From Phycisphaerales bacterium UBA854 (lineage in GTDB: Bacteria; Planctomycetota; Phycisphaerae; Phycisphaerales; SM1A02): 50,519 bases of DNA. Positions within the stretch are counted from its first letter, which is position 1. Every line of letters starts with the position of its first letter. Under the pieces are notes generated by a model. The model saw nothing but the letters and a program-made list of their open reading frames with translations, searched no databases and was not told the DNA's origin. The position numbers and the translations under genes are program-made. Below, one piece after another: positions 8,297-16,761 of the stretch. Where the stretch lies: positions 687 through 51,205 of the forward strand of contig DBGM01000032.1 in assembly GCA_002295885.1 (NCBI GenBank), in the 5' to 3' direction.

Positions 8297-9547
8297 TCAG
8301 GGACAGGTTCCCCAGCGGTCGATGAGTTCCAGCAGGTCGAGGACACCGATCGTTCCGTCGCGGTCGATGTCGCCGCTGCAGGTGCCGAGCATGGACTCCA
8401 GCAGTTCGAGATCCGCCTCGTCGATCGTGCCGTCGCCGTTCACGTCGCCCAGGTGGGTGGACAGGGTCGGAATGCATGCGGTGGTGTCGTCGCAGGCTCC
8501 CGCGGGCTGACAGGCGCCGCCGCCCGTGGGCTGGATCCCGTCGCGGAAGCAGCTGAACCACTGGTAGCTGTGCATGATGTACGCACCGTGCGGATGGAAC
8601 TTCGACTGTTCGGACGGAGTCATCAGATTCCAGCCCTGCTGCATGGCCGTGCGGAGGAAGCCGGTCCGGTAGGCCGTCGGATCCGATGATCCGGGGTGCT
8701 CGTAGATCCCCGTGGTGCCGAAGGAGATCTTGTTGCAGCTGCCCACGTCGAGTCCGAGCTCCAGCGCGATGGCGCAGTGCTTGCCGGCGGGGGTGGCGGC
8801 GGCAAGCGTGGAGCCGGCCAGGGCGAATCCGTCGGCGCAGGGCATCGAATCCGTACCGCTGCACTGGGCGGTGAAGCACGGAAGATTGCGGTACGCCATA
8901 ACGATCAGGGAGTCGAATTGCTGCCAGGCCTGCGGCAGCAGGTTTCCCGTGTCGAGTTCGTCCAGCAGATTCGTGTTGATGAAGCCGGACAGTGTGGCAT
9001 GTACGTTCGGCGAGGATGCATTGTGGGTCGTGATCAGATCGCGGACGGCGGCGGCCATCGCCACCCAGTCCGAGGCCGTCGCGGCACCCTTGGGTTCCAC
9101 ATCGAGATTGATGTCGATGGTGGGTGTTCCGCCCGATCCGACGTTGGTGGAGAGGGGCACCGGGCACTGGGCCAGATAGGTGAGCAGATTCTGGACGTTG
9201 TCGGAGACCGAGGCGGTGTCGTGGCCGGATGCATTGGTCCAATCATCGTCTCCGTAGTTCAGGGAGACATGCAGTCCCGCGCCGTCGACCGCGGTCAGGT
9301 AGGCGTCGAGATCGGTGTAGAGGGCCGAGCCCTGCACGACGCCCGCGGCCTCCTGGATGATCCAGCCGCCGGCCACGCTGGGAAGCGACGAGCTCGTGCA
9401 GCATTGGATGAAACCGGCCCGATCCACGCTGCTGGTGATCGGCTGCTCGAGCCAGTTCATCATGCCGACGGAGTAGGGGGGCGGTGAAGCGGCGCACGCT
9501 GCTCCCGATGCAATGGCTACGCACACGCTGACGAGCAAATGGTTCAT
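8297..9547 (-). CDS. Secreted GH18-like/TIM-barrel protein with C-terminal dockerin
   Basis: A 416-residue exported protein. The start at 9547 has GGGAGGA upstream and gives a clean signal peptide ending AACAAS. The central region looks like a TIM barrel, with strand-end motifs TIDINLDVEPKG (143-154) and DSLIVMAYR (212-220) that recall the acidic catalytic strand and the MAY strand of GH18-type hydrolases; the similarity is weak and activity is unproven. Many cysteines suggest disulphides. Residues 367-413 are two dockerin-like repeats (GDVNGDGTIDEADLELL and GDIDRDGTIGVLDLLELI). The gene has its own promoter-like sequence and appears monocistronic or cotranscribed with the cupin. Confidence 0.75.
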   Translation of the reverse strand: MNHLLVSVCVAIASGAACAASPPPYSVGMMNWLEQPITSSVDRAGFIQCCTSSSLPSVAGGWIIQEAAGVVQGSALYTDLDAYLTAVDGAGLHVSLNYGDDDWTNASGHDTASVSDNVQNLLTYLAQCPVPLSTNVGSGGTPTIDINLDVEPKGAATASDWVAMAAAVRDLITTHNASSPNVHATLSGFINTNLLDELDTGNLLPQAWQQFDSLIVMAYRNLPCFTAQCSGTDSMPCADGFALAGSTLAAATPAGKHCAIALELGLDVGSCNKISFGTTGIYEHPGSSDPTAYRTGFLRTAMQQGWNLMTPSEQSKFHPHGAYIMHSYQWFSCFRDGIQPTGGGACQPAGACDDTTACIPTLSTHLGDVNGDGTIDEADLELLESMLGTCSGDIDRDGTIGVLDLLELIDRWGTCP

Positions 9548-9569
9548 GCCTGGTCCTCCCCTTGCTTTG

Positions 9570-9598
9570 ATTAGAGTGGGGAAACCGCATCCGGTCAA
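9570..9598 (-). promoter_or_regulatory. Sigma-70-type promoter for the GH18-like secreted protein
   Basis: On the minus strand, TTGACC (9593-9598) and TCTAAT (9570-9575) are separated by 17 bp. Each matches five of six consensus positions. The predicted start is about 15 nt upstream of the ATG at 9547, with the GGGAGGA ribosome-binding site in between. This is the clearest promoter in the window. Confidence 0.6.
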
Positions 9599-9649
9599 CG
9601 AATCATTCGCAGAAACGGCCTGCGCCGCGTCCGCAACCGTGTTCGGATG

Positions 9650-12223
9650 TCATTTTGACGACAGGTGCAGCGTCAGTTCGCCGTCGCCGTCGATGACTTC
9701 GGCCCAGCGCAGGCCCAGGGCATCGAGCTGCCGGTGCTCGCCGATCTGTTCCAGCGCCCTGGCCGCCGCCGCTCGGTCGTCCTCCGCGATGGCCCGCTGC
9801 AGCCCGACGGCGGCATCGATCGCCGCCTGCGGCATCTCGTCGTCGACGACGGCATGCAGTTCGGTGGGCGTGCTCCGTCCGACGACCACCACCGGACCGA
9901 TCGGCAGCGAACGCACGGTGTCGCCGGCCTGACGGAGGGTCTCTTTGTCGACGAGGATGCGGGTTCCGAAGGCCTTGTTCGCCCCTTCGAGGCGCGAGGC
10001 GAGATTCACGGTGTCGCCGATCGCGGTGTAGTCGTTCAGGTCGGGTGGTGCGCCGCAGTCGCCCACGATCGCTTCGCCGGTTGCGATGCCCAGTCGGATG
10101 TCCAATCCGACCTCCGGCATGGAGCGTATGGCTTCGGCGCAGGCTGCGGCCGCGGCGCACGCGCGGGCGGCCTGATCCGGCTGCTCGTCGAATGCGGACC
10201 AGAAGGCCATCAGTCCGTCCCCGAGGAACTTGTTCACGTAGCCGTCCTGCGCGACCACCCGGCCGGCCAGCGTCGACAGGGCCCGGTTGGCCAGAGCGAC
10301 CGCTTCGGCGCTGTCGAGGCGTTCGCTGGTCGTGGTGAACCCGGCCAGGTCGGCGAAGAGCACGGTGATCTCGCGGCGGACGCCGGCCATGCTCAGCGCG
10401 GAGGGCTGATCGATCAGCGTGTCCACGAGCCGGTCGGAGACCCGGGCTCTGAACTGACGGGTGATCCGCTTCTTGTCCCGCTGGATCAGGATGGCGCTGG
10501 TGCTGGTGCAGGCGATCCACGCGCCGAGGCCGCCCGCGGCGGGAGCGACGATCGGGACGAACAGGCCCCAACCGGCGAAGCCGATGACGGCGGCCGCCAG
10601 GACGTAGACGGCGACCAGCAGCAGACTGCCCGCGGTGCCGACCCACGGCGTCGTCGAACTGACCAGCAGGATCACGGCGAGCCCCAGCAGCAGGGTGATG
10701 ATCGCGCTCCAGCCGTCGGCATGGCGGTAGGCGTGTCCGGTCAGCAGCATGTTCGCCACCGCGGCGTGCACGACCACTCCGGGCGTGCGCGGGCCGGCGA
10801 CGGTCGGCACGAAGTCGGCCACGGATCCGGTCGCCGTCCAGCCGACGAACACGAGGCGGTCGTCGAGGTGCGAATGCAGAGCGGTCTCGAGTTCGGCGAT
10901 CTCCGCATCACCGGACTGGATCGCGTCGGCGAGCCGCTCCCAGGAACGGAGGGCCTCGGCGTGGGCGAGGCTGTCCTCGTCCGGGAAGACGGTGGCGAGT
11001 TCGGTGCCGGGGGCGAGATCCCCCAGGGTGAAGGCGTACTCGTCGGCGATCTCGGCCCGGAAGGAGTCGGCCAGCGGATCATCGGTCCGGAACGACGCGT
11101 CCTGCCGCAGCACGCGCAGCAGTTCCAGTGACAGCGTCGCCATCGTCTCGCGGTTCTCCCGCTGAAGGTCCCGGGCCCGGACCAGGTCGGCGATCGTTCC
11201 GATCGACAGGTGTCCGGTGCCCACGGGATCGTCCGCGTCCTGCCGAAGCAGATGCATCCAGCCCGTGCCGTGCCCGGTCCAGGGCCAGGCGATGGGATGT
11301 TCGAAGCCGCGGCGGGGGAGATCTGCTCCGAGGTGCGAGGTGTCCCCGTCCAGATACACCATGGCGGCGGTGGTCCCGAGCGAATCTGCGGCGCCGGCCC
11401 GGCCCGACTGGTAGGGGGCGAACGAACGCACCTGTCCGTCGCCGTCGCGGTTCGAGATGTGCACGTAGCCGAGGCCGCCGGCACGCGCGACCAGTTCGGG
11501 CAGGGGCATTCGGTCCATGGCGGAGCCGTCGGACCCCGGGGGGGCGAATCCGCGGAGATCCCCCGCGCCGGCCCGTTCCATCGCGATCGATTCGCTGCGC
11601 GCCTGTCGCCGGTAGGCGTCCTGCAGGGCGCGCTCGGCGATTCCTTCGGCCCCGAGTTCCGGATTCGTCCACAGCACGGTCCGCTTGAGCGCCAACGCAT
11701 TGGTGGCGAAGGCCGCGCGATCCGCGGGCATGAGTGCGGTGGCGGCGGCGGGTTCCAGATTGATGTCGGCGCGCAGCAGATCCAGCGCCTGCTCGAGTCC
11801 GGCGGGTGAACCGCCGGCGTCGGCCCATCGCGCCTCGAGTTCATCGTCCTGATGGAGGAGTCCCAGCACGGTGTCGCGGTCGATGGCTGCGGCCAGAGCC
11901 GTGTCGTCGGCGGGATCCCGCCCGGCCTCGGTGAAGTCGAGATCCAGCACGATGGTCCGTGCGCCCGCCCGTCGAATCTCCTCGATGCATGCGGCCAGGA
12001 GGGTGCGGGACCATGGCCACCGTCCGATCCGCTGCAGGGCACCGTCGTCGATGTCCACGTGGACGATGTCCGGCGACATGGGAGTCGCGGGACGGGGGAC
12101 GTACTGCTGCTGCAGGTCACGAGTCCGGGCGTTCAGCGGGCCGAACATCCCCAGTGCGTCGAGGAGGACGACGACGAAGAGCACGATGAATCCGACCTGT
12201 TGGACGCGGCCGCTGTACTTCAT
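9650..12223 (-). CDS. CHASE2-domain class III adenylate cyclase
   Basis: An 857-residue transmembrane sensor cyclase. A membrane helix at about 10-28 leads into an extracytoplasmic CHASE2 domain (about 40-500, with VHVDIDDGALQRIGRWPWSR and LVFVGWTATGSVADF). Three helices follow (about 505-578), then a class III cyclase domain (615-795). Metal aspartates are D625 (LFADLAGF) and D669 (KFLGDGLMAF). K665 and D731 (NDYTAIGD) are the pair expected for adenine selection and R744 (SRLEG) the transition-state arginine, so it should be active and make cAMP. It is the last gene of an operon after FecR (58-nt gap), lipoprotein and barrel. CHASE2 cyclases are known to pair with FecR-domain proteins. The stimulus is unknown. 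Confidence 0.93.
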   Translation of the reverse strand: MKYSGRVQQVGFIVLFVVVLLDALGMFGPLNARTRDLQQQYVPRPATPMSPDIVHVDIDDGALQRIGRWPWSRTLLAACIEEIRRAGARTIVLDLDFTEAGRDPADDTALAAAIDRDTVLGLLHQDDELEARWADAGGSPAGLEQALDLLRADINLEPAAATALMPADRAAFATNALALKRTVLWTNPELGAEGIAERALQDAYRRQARSESIAMERAGAGDLRGFAPPGSDGSAMDRMPLPELVARAGGLGYVHISNRDGDGQVRSFAPYQSGRAGAADSLGTTAAMVYLDGDTSHLGADLPRRGFEHPIAWPWTGHGTGWMHLLRQDADDPVGTGHLSIGTIADLVRARDLQRENRETMATLSLELLRVLRQDASFRTDDPLADSFRAEIADEYAFTLGDLAPGTELATVFPDEDSLAHAEALRSWERLADAIQSGDAEIAELETALHSHLDDRLVFVGWTATGSVADFVPTVAGPRTPGVVVHAAVANMLLTGHAYRHADGWSAIITLLLGLAVILLVSSTTPWVGTAGSLLLVAVYVLAAAVIGFAGWGLFVPIVAPAAGGLGAWIACTSTSAILIQRDKKRITRQFRARVSDRLVDTLIDQPSALSMAGVRREITVLFADLAGFTTTSERLDSAEAVALANRALSTLAGRVVAQDGYVNKFLGDGLMAFWSAFDEQPDQAARACAAAAACAEAIRSMPEVGLDIRLGIATGEAIVGDCGAPPDLNDYTAIGDTVNLASRLEGANKAFGTRILVDKETLRQAGDTVRSLPIGPVVVVGRSTPTELHAVVDDEMPQAAIDAAVGLQRAIAEDDRAAAARALEQIGEHRQLDALGLRWAEVIDGDGELTLHLSSK

Positions 12224-12281
12224 GGCACCAGTCTACGGTGTCGGGGCACGGTCGCGGGGTTCGCTGCGGGGAGGTCGCGGA

Positions 12282-13790
12282 TCACGGGAGCGTGATCTGG
12301 CCGCCGCCTTCCTCGATTCCCTCGGGACCACCGATATTCTCGCTCAGGTACTGCAGGTACGAGTTGGGTTCGAGCGGTCCGTCGAAGAAGGATTCGTACA
12401 TGGCCTGGCCGTAGCACTCGCGGCAGATCTGGATATGCACCTCGTTGCCGGCGAAGGTCTCGCGGCAGAAGTTGTCCACGATGGCCAGGATCGAACGCAG
12501 GTCGTCGGGGCCCGGCAGATCACCGTAGTCCCCGTAGTCCCCGTAGTCCCCGGCGTCCCTGGAGTCGCCGTAGGCGATGATCAGGTCCATGGTCTCCGCG
12601 ATCGCGGCGGGATTCTCGTAGTCGAGCTGCTGGAGCAGCTTCTCCTGGAAGAGGAAGGGGATCGAGCCGATGCCGGGGTTGATGACGTCGGTGTCGTTGT
12701 AGTCGGTGACCAGATCGAAGTAGATCGCGGCCGCGATCTCGCCCTGGTAGATGGAGGGGATGGCCTCGAACTCCCCGAAGCCCGGAAGCTGCAGGATGTC
12801 GTCGATGTACGGCTCCTCCTCGTCGAGGACCTCCTCGAGCTCCTCGAGGAACTGCTCCTCGATGTAGGTGGTCACCTCCGACGATTGCTGCTGCTGCTGG
12901 ATGGCCAGATCGATCCGGATGGTCTGGGTGATCGGATTGGTCGAGGCCTGGGCCTCGCCCGCCCCGGAAGCGGCGTCGGCCACGTCCTGCTGCTCGGCCT
13001 TGTTGGTCGAGGGCGGCGGGGCGGTGTCGATCAGGGCGGCCAGAGTGGGGTTCTGCCGGCTGGTGCTGGAAACGGCGCCGCCGGAGAGGTAGTACGCAAG
13101 CTTGCTGGCGTAGTACTGGACCTCGATGGCGTTCATCATGTTCTCGCGCGATCCGATGATCGACGTGCCGTAGGCGTCGCTGCGCACACCGAATCCGGTC
13201 CCCTTCACGGCCAGGGCGCCGGTGGGAGTCACGACGGAGAAGTCGTTGGTCAGCCCGACCCGGTTCACCTTGATGTCGGCCTGGCCGCGTGCCACCTTCA
13301 CCGCCGTCTCCAGGGTGTCCCCGTTGTGAAGCAGGTTGGGAAGGGTGATCCGCGAGTTGCTGTCGACGAGGATCGTCGCGTTCAGTCCCACGCGGAGGGT
13401 GAGCGCCGACTTCAGTCCGGTCCGGATCATCGCGCCCGACTGCAGGGCATCATCCACCGCGGCATCCTGCCACGCGGCCTCGGCACCGGATCGCCACTGC
13501 ACCTTTCCGTGGGTGTGCATCACGATCGCGGTCAGTTCCTTGGTTTCGCCTTCGGGAAGCGGTTCGACGGCCTCCAACGCGGCCTGCTCCAGCGACTGCA
13601 GACGCTGCCGCACGAACTCGGTGGTGGTCGCCGGGGCCGACAGCATGACGGGGGTGCCCGATGCCTCGGTCTGTTCGACGTCCTGCGCCATGAGCGGCAC
13701 GATCGCGATCGTGCACGTGAGGCAGCCGATCACCGTCGCAAGGCGTGTTGCGTCCTTCGGATTCATGCGTGTCATGTCGGCCCCCTTCAT
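12282..13790 (-). CDS. FecR-domain exported protein with acidic C-terminal region
   Basis: A 502-residue protein with a signal peptide or anchor (about 15-35, ending LMAQ). A FecR domain spans about 88-210, with HGKVQWRSG, LQSGAMIRTGLKSALTLRVG and VVTPTGALAVKGTGFGVR. The rest is not recognised: a Gln run, an EEQFLEELEEVLDEEEPY acidic stretch, a GDY repeat near residues 414-423, and cysteines near the end (CRETF, CRECY). FecR domains act on the periplasmic side and pass signals to a partner, classically an anti-sigma factor; here the partner is likely the CHASE2 cyclase encoded 58 nt downstream. The start forms an ATGA overlap with the lipoprotein stop, which decides 13790 over the internal ATGs. 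Confidence 0.88.
   Translation of the reverse strand: MKGADMTRMNPKDATRLATVIGCLTCTIAIVPLMAQDVEQTEASGTPVMLSAPATTTEFVRQRLQSLEQAALEAVEPLPEGETKELTAIVMHTHGKVQWRSGAEAAWQDAAVDDALQSGAMIRTGLKSALTLRVGLNATILVDSNSRITLPNLLHNGDTLETAVKVARGQADIKVNRVGLTNDFSVVTPTGALAVKGTGFGVRSDAYGTSIIGSRENMMNAIEVQYYASKLAYYLSGGAVSSTSRQNPTLAALIDTAPPPSTNKAEQQDVADAASGAGEAQASTNPITQTIRIDLAIQQQQQSSEVTTYIEEQFLEELEEVLDEEEPYIDDILQLPGFGEFEAIPSIYQGEIAAAIYFDLVTDYNDTDVINPGIGSIPFLFQEKLLQQLDYENPAAIAETMDLIIAYGDSRDAGDYGDYGDYGDLPGPDDLRSILAIVDNFCRETFAGNEVHIQICRECYGQAMYESFFDGPLEPNSYLQYLSENIGGPEGIEEGGGQITLP
12523..12549. repeat. Three tandem 9-bp repeats inside the FecR-protein gene
   Basis: CCGTAGTCC is present three times in perfect tandem, followed by an imperfect fourth copy to 12558. 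On the coding strand each unit encodes Gly-Asp-Tyr, giving GDYGDYGDYGD. Perfect nucleotide identity suggests a young slippage-prone repeat; unit loss or gain would stay in frame and change only linker length. Confidence 0.85.
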
Positions 13791-14365
13791 TGCGTATCAC
13801 CGGCGGTGGTGGTGTTCGACTGGTCCTGCCGTTGCCATGCCCGCTGCAGCCGGTCACGCTCCTCCAGCGAGTCGATGAACGTGATGAACTCCAGGCCGGT
13901 CATGGCCTCGTTGGGAGTCAGGCCGGGCAGGATGCCCATCGAGTTCAGCTCCCGTGTGCAGTAGCGGGGGGAGTCTCCGAAGAGTTGCATGGTCAGGCCC
14001 CCCCGAATGTCCAGGATGCGGCATCCCGCAACGGAGAGAAGCCCCACGGACGCTGATTCATTCGGCTGCAGGGGCCGGGTGGTTCCCTCGAGCCAGCCTT
14101 TCTGCCCGGCAAGGGCCGCACGAGCCTCAAAATCGGCACTGGGATCCCGTCCATCCTGCATCAGGATCAATGCATGAAGGGCGTCGTCGTTGGAAACCAC
14201 CGGCTCCTCGGCCAGCGCATCCCAGAACGCGAAGTCGTCCAGTTCGGAGGGATGTCGCTCCAGCATGGTCTGTTCGACCATGGTCCGCTGGCACGCCGGT
14301 ACCAGCGGCAGCAGCAGGAGGATTCCGGTCACGATCAGGATTCGGTGCATGCGATCAGAAGGCAT
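13787..14365 (-). CDS. Small lipoprotein of the barrel-FecR-cyclase operon
   Basis: A 192-residue protein with a lipoprotein signal: hydrophobic residues 9-23 followed by LVPAC (Cys25). The start at 14365 is chosen for a GGAGG eight nt upstream; an internal ATG at 14350 lacks one. No known domain was recognised. The mature part has ELDDFAFWDALAEEPVVSND, a GLLSVAGCRILDIRGG stretch, and a C-terminal charged helix ending in Gln/Asn/Thr. It overlaps the barrel gene by 11 nt upstream and the FecR gene by 4 nt downstream, so it is tightly coupled to both. A bridging role between the outer-membrane barrel and the FecR protein is an inference from context only. Confidence 0.75.
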   Translation of the reverse strand: MPSDRMHRILIVTGILLLLPLVPACQRTMVEQTMLERHPSELDDFAFWDALAEEPVVSNDDALHALILMQDGRDPSADFEARAALAGQKGWLEGTTRPLQPNESASVGLLSVAGCRILDIRGGLTMQLFGDSPRYCTRELNSMGILPGLTPNEAMTGLEFITFIDSLEERDRLQRAWQRQDQSNTTTAGDTQ

Positions 14366-15827
14366 AGCTGATGCCTCCGTAGACGAAGTGGCGGACGTCG
14401 TCGAGACCGCTGGGCATCGCGGACCCGGGGAAGAAGACGCCGTACCGGAAGTTGAAGTTCACGTCGGTCATGATCCGCCAGTCGACCTTCCAGTCCATCT
14501 CCCAGCCGATCCACCGGTCGTCCGTGGTGGCGACGGTGACCGGGCTGTCGGTGTCGGTCTTGCCGAAGAAGAAGAAGTCGGCTCCGATCCGAAGGGCGTC
14601 GGGCCGCTTCGCATCGAGCGGGACGGCGGTGCTGCCGCCGATCCGCAGCATCATCAGGTTGGCGATCTGCGGGGCCAGGGCGAGGCCGGTGTTGATGTAC
14701 CCCAGACTGTTGAAGGACCGGTCCGTCGTGTTGGGGAGATTGCCCGCGATGGTGCCCGCCGCAGCGAACCGGTCGTCGTCTCCCGAGCCGGCCGCGAGGC
14801 TCATGTCGATTCGTGCGTTGGTGTCGTTGCGGAAGGCGTACGACAGGTTGAGCACGCCGGCCCAGGCGTCGATCGGATCGGAGGTCTGCGGAGCCGGGCC
14901 AAGCGGGGTGAACGGGCTGCTCAGGGTACTGCCGGTCTCGTGCACGACCTCGAGGGTGTAGGTCAGCTGCGGACCCAGCGTGCCCGTCGCGCCGAACGAC
15001 AGGTACTCGGAGTCGTACTGGAAGTCGACGGGCCCGAACAGCACGGTGTTGACGGTCTCGTCGTCGTTGTGGTCGCGCTGCACGAGGTAGCTGACGAACG
15101 GATTGAAGCCCGGTGCGAGTTCCGCCTCGAGTTTCAGGCCCCAGTAGATCCGGTCGGTGTTGGAGTCGTACTCCGGACGGGTGGGATCGAAGTCGTACAG
15201 GCCGCTGCGCGCCGTCTGGCCGAACAGGGCGGTGAAGGCCAGCTGGTTCCAGGTGGCGGTTCCCTGGACGGCGTACATGTCGTTGCTGAAGGCGAGCCCG
15301 GAGTTCCAGTTGATGAACTGCCGTCCCACCCGGATCCTGAAGTTCAGATCGCCCGGCGTGCCGGTCTGGTGCATGTTCAGCGCCCGGGTGTCCAGCTCGT
15401 ACCAGTACCGGTTGCCGTAGGGATACAACCAGCCGTCGCCGTCGGGAGAGTCGCCGGTGTTCCAGTCGTTGTAGAGGAACCGCAGGTTGCCGAAGAAGGT
15501 GTGTCCGGCGTCGAACTTGGTCACGAGGTAGAGGTTGGCCTCGTACTGCCGCAGGGTCCGGGAACTGCCCACGGCGTTGTCGATGCTGGCCAGGCCGAGA
15601 CGGAGCGAGGCACCGAAGTCGAGGGTCAGCCGCTCGGTCACGGACTGCGCCGTGCTCATGGCCTGTCGGTAGGCCATCTCCTGTTCCTGCAGCTCCATCT
15701 CGAGGCGGTTGACGACCTGCTGCTGCCGGCCGATGCCTCCCGCCACCTGGGCCGGAGCGATGGACACCAGCGTCGTCGGCAGGACGAGCGCGACCAGAAG
15801 CAGCGTTTGATGGATGAGTCGTGGCAC
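14355..15827 (-). CDS. Putative outer-membrane beta-barrel (porin-like) protein
   Basis: A 490-residue exported protein. Translation most likely starts at a GTG (15827) with GGAG seven nt upstream, giving MPRLIHQTLLLVALVLPTTL and cleavage at APA|Q. A short coiled coil follows (RQQQVVNRLEMELQEQEMAYRQAM), then alternating aromatic/polar strands such as YEANLYLVTKFDAGHTFFGN, RYWYELDTRALNMH, LEAELAPGFNPFVSYLVQR and LTYTLEVVHE. It ends VRHFVYGGISYAF, with the terminal phenylalanine typical of barrels inserted by the BAM machinery. The architecture resembles alginate-export-like porins; substrate unknown. It is the first gene of the operon ending in the CHASE2 cyclase. Confidence 0.78.
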   Translation of the reverse strand: MPRLIHQTLLLVALVLPTTLVSIAPAQVAGGIGRQQQVVNRLEMELQEQEMAYRQAMSTAQSVTERLTLDFGASLRLGLASIDNAVGSSRTLRQYEANLYLVTKFDAGHTFFGNLRFLYNDWNTGDSPDGDGWLYPYGNRYWYELDTRALNMHQTGTPGDLNFRIRVGRQFINWNSGLAFSNDMYAVQGTATWNQLAFTALFGQTARSGLYDFDPTRPEYDSNTDRIYWGLKLEAELAPGFNPFVSYLVQRDHNDDETVNTVLFGPVDFQYDSEYLSFGATGTLGPQLTYTLEVVHETGSTLSSPFTPLGPAPQTSDPIDAWAGVLNLSYAFRNDTNARIDMSLAAGSGDDDRFAAAGTIAGNLPNTTDRSFNSLGYINTGLALAPQIANLMMLRIGGSTAVPLDAKRPDALRIGADFFFFGKTDTDSPVTVATTDDRWIGWEMDWKVDWRIMTDVNFNFRYGVFFPGSAMPSGLDDVRHFVYGGISYAF

Positions 15828-15860
15828 GGGTGGGCTCCACGTGGTTGAGGCGGACACCGG

Positions 15861-15872
15861 GGTCGGCCGACC
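15861..15872. promoter_or_regulatory. 12-bp palindrome between divergent genes
   Basis: GGTCGGCCGACC is a perfect palindrome about 34 bp upstream of the barrel operon start (minus) and 75 bp upstream of the hydrolase gene (plus). It is a candidate operator for a dimeric regulator, although GC-rich palindromes of this length can occur by chance in such DNA. Confidence 0.25.
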
Positions 15873-15947
15873 GGAGTGTACCAAGGGAATGCCGTACCGG
15901 CGGGGCAAATCAATCGTTCGTTCGGAACGGAAGGGGCGTGGCGGCGC

Positions 15948-16721
15948 ATGATCGATCATGGCATGATGGTGGGCATGGATCTCCTTGTAACCGGTATCGG
16001 CGACGCATTCTCCAGTCGGTCCCACGGCTCCTCGGGCCTCGTGCGGTGCGACGGGGGATGGGTGGCGATCGACTGCCCCGGAATGGTGCTGGCGATGTGG
16101 CGACAGGCGGCGGAGCACGCCGGCGTGTCCTGCCCCCCCGAAGCGGTCCGGGATCTGGTGATCACCCACCTCCACGGCGACCATTGCGCCGGCCTGGAGA
16201 CCATCGGGTTCCTGCACCGCTACATCGTTCCCGGGGACGGCCCGGTTCCCCGGCTGCACGCTCTGCCGGAAGTGCTGGAACGCGTCTGGGAACGTCTGGC
16301 GCCGGCGATGGATGGCGGCGGATCGGACCTGGAGGACTACTTCGAGCCGCGTCCCCTCGAGCCCGGGCACCCTGCGGTCATCGCCGGCTGCCGTGTGGAG
16401 TCCCGCCGGACCCGGCATTCCGTTCCGACCGCCGGCCTGCTCTTCTCCGATGCCGCGGGCTGCCTGGGATGGTCGTCGGACACGGAGTTCGATCCCGAGC
16501 ACATCGCCTGGCTGGAACGGGCCGACTGCATCGTGCACGAATGCGGAAACGGCGGGAACCACACCACGTTCGCGCAGCTCCGATCCCTGCCCGAGCCGTT
16601 GCAGTCCCGGATCCGGCTGATCCACATGCCGGACGACTTCGAGCCGGCCGAATCCCCGCTGGTTCCCCTCTCGGAAGGGGAGCTGATCGAGGTGCGAACC
16701 GGAGCCGTTTCCGACTTCTGA
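15948..16721 (+). CDS. Metallo-beta-lactamase-fold hydrolase
   Basis: A 257-residue MBL-superfamily protein. The metal motif THLHGDH is at 73-79, followed by a distal histidine (TRHSVPTAGLLF), an SSDTEFD aspartate and CIVHECGNGGNHTTF. That order resembles RNase Z and related phosphodiesterase-type MBL proteins. The ATG at 15948 is preceded by GGAAGGGG; internal ATGs at 15963, 15966 and 15975 are alternatives, the last giving MDLLVTGIGDAFSS, which is where homology should begin. No partner gene suggests the substrate; it lies just upstream of gcvP on the same strand. Confidence 0.85.
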   Translation: MIDHGMMVGMDLLVTGIGDAFSSRSHGSSGLVRCDGGWVAIDCPGMVLAMWRQAAEHAGVSCPPEAVRDLVITHLHGDHCAGLETIGFLHRYIVPGDGPVPRLHALPEVLERVWERLAPAMDGGGSDLEDYFEPRPLEPGHPAVIAGCRVESRRTRHSVPTAGLLFSDAAGCLGWSSDTEFDPEHIAWLERADCIVHECGNGGNHTTFAQLRSLPEPLQSRIRLIHMPDDFEPAESPLVPLSEGELIEVRTGAVSDF

Positions 16722-16724
16722 TCG

Positions 16725-16753
16725 TTGCCCCGGGCACCACGGGCGAATACGAT
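16725..16753 (+). promoter_or_regulatory. Candidate promoter for gcvP
   Basis: TTGCCC (16725-16730), a 17-bp spacer and TACGAT (16748-16753) resemble a sigma-70 promoter with four matches in each box. The start codon is only 8 nt past the -10 box and no ribosome-binding site is visible, so a leaderless transcript is possible. Confidence 0.35.
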
Positions 16754-16761
16754 GTTGGTCC

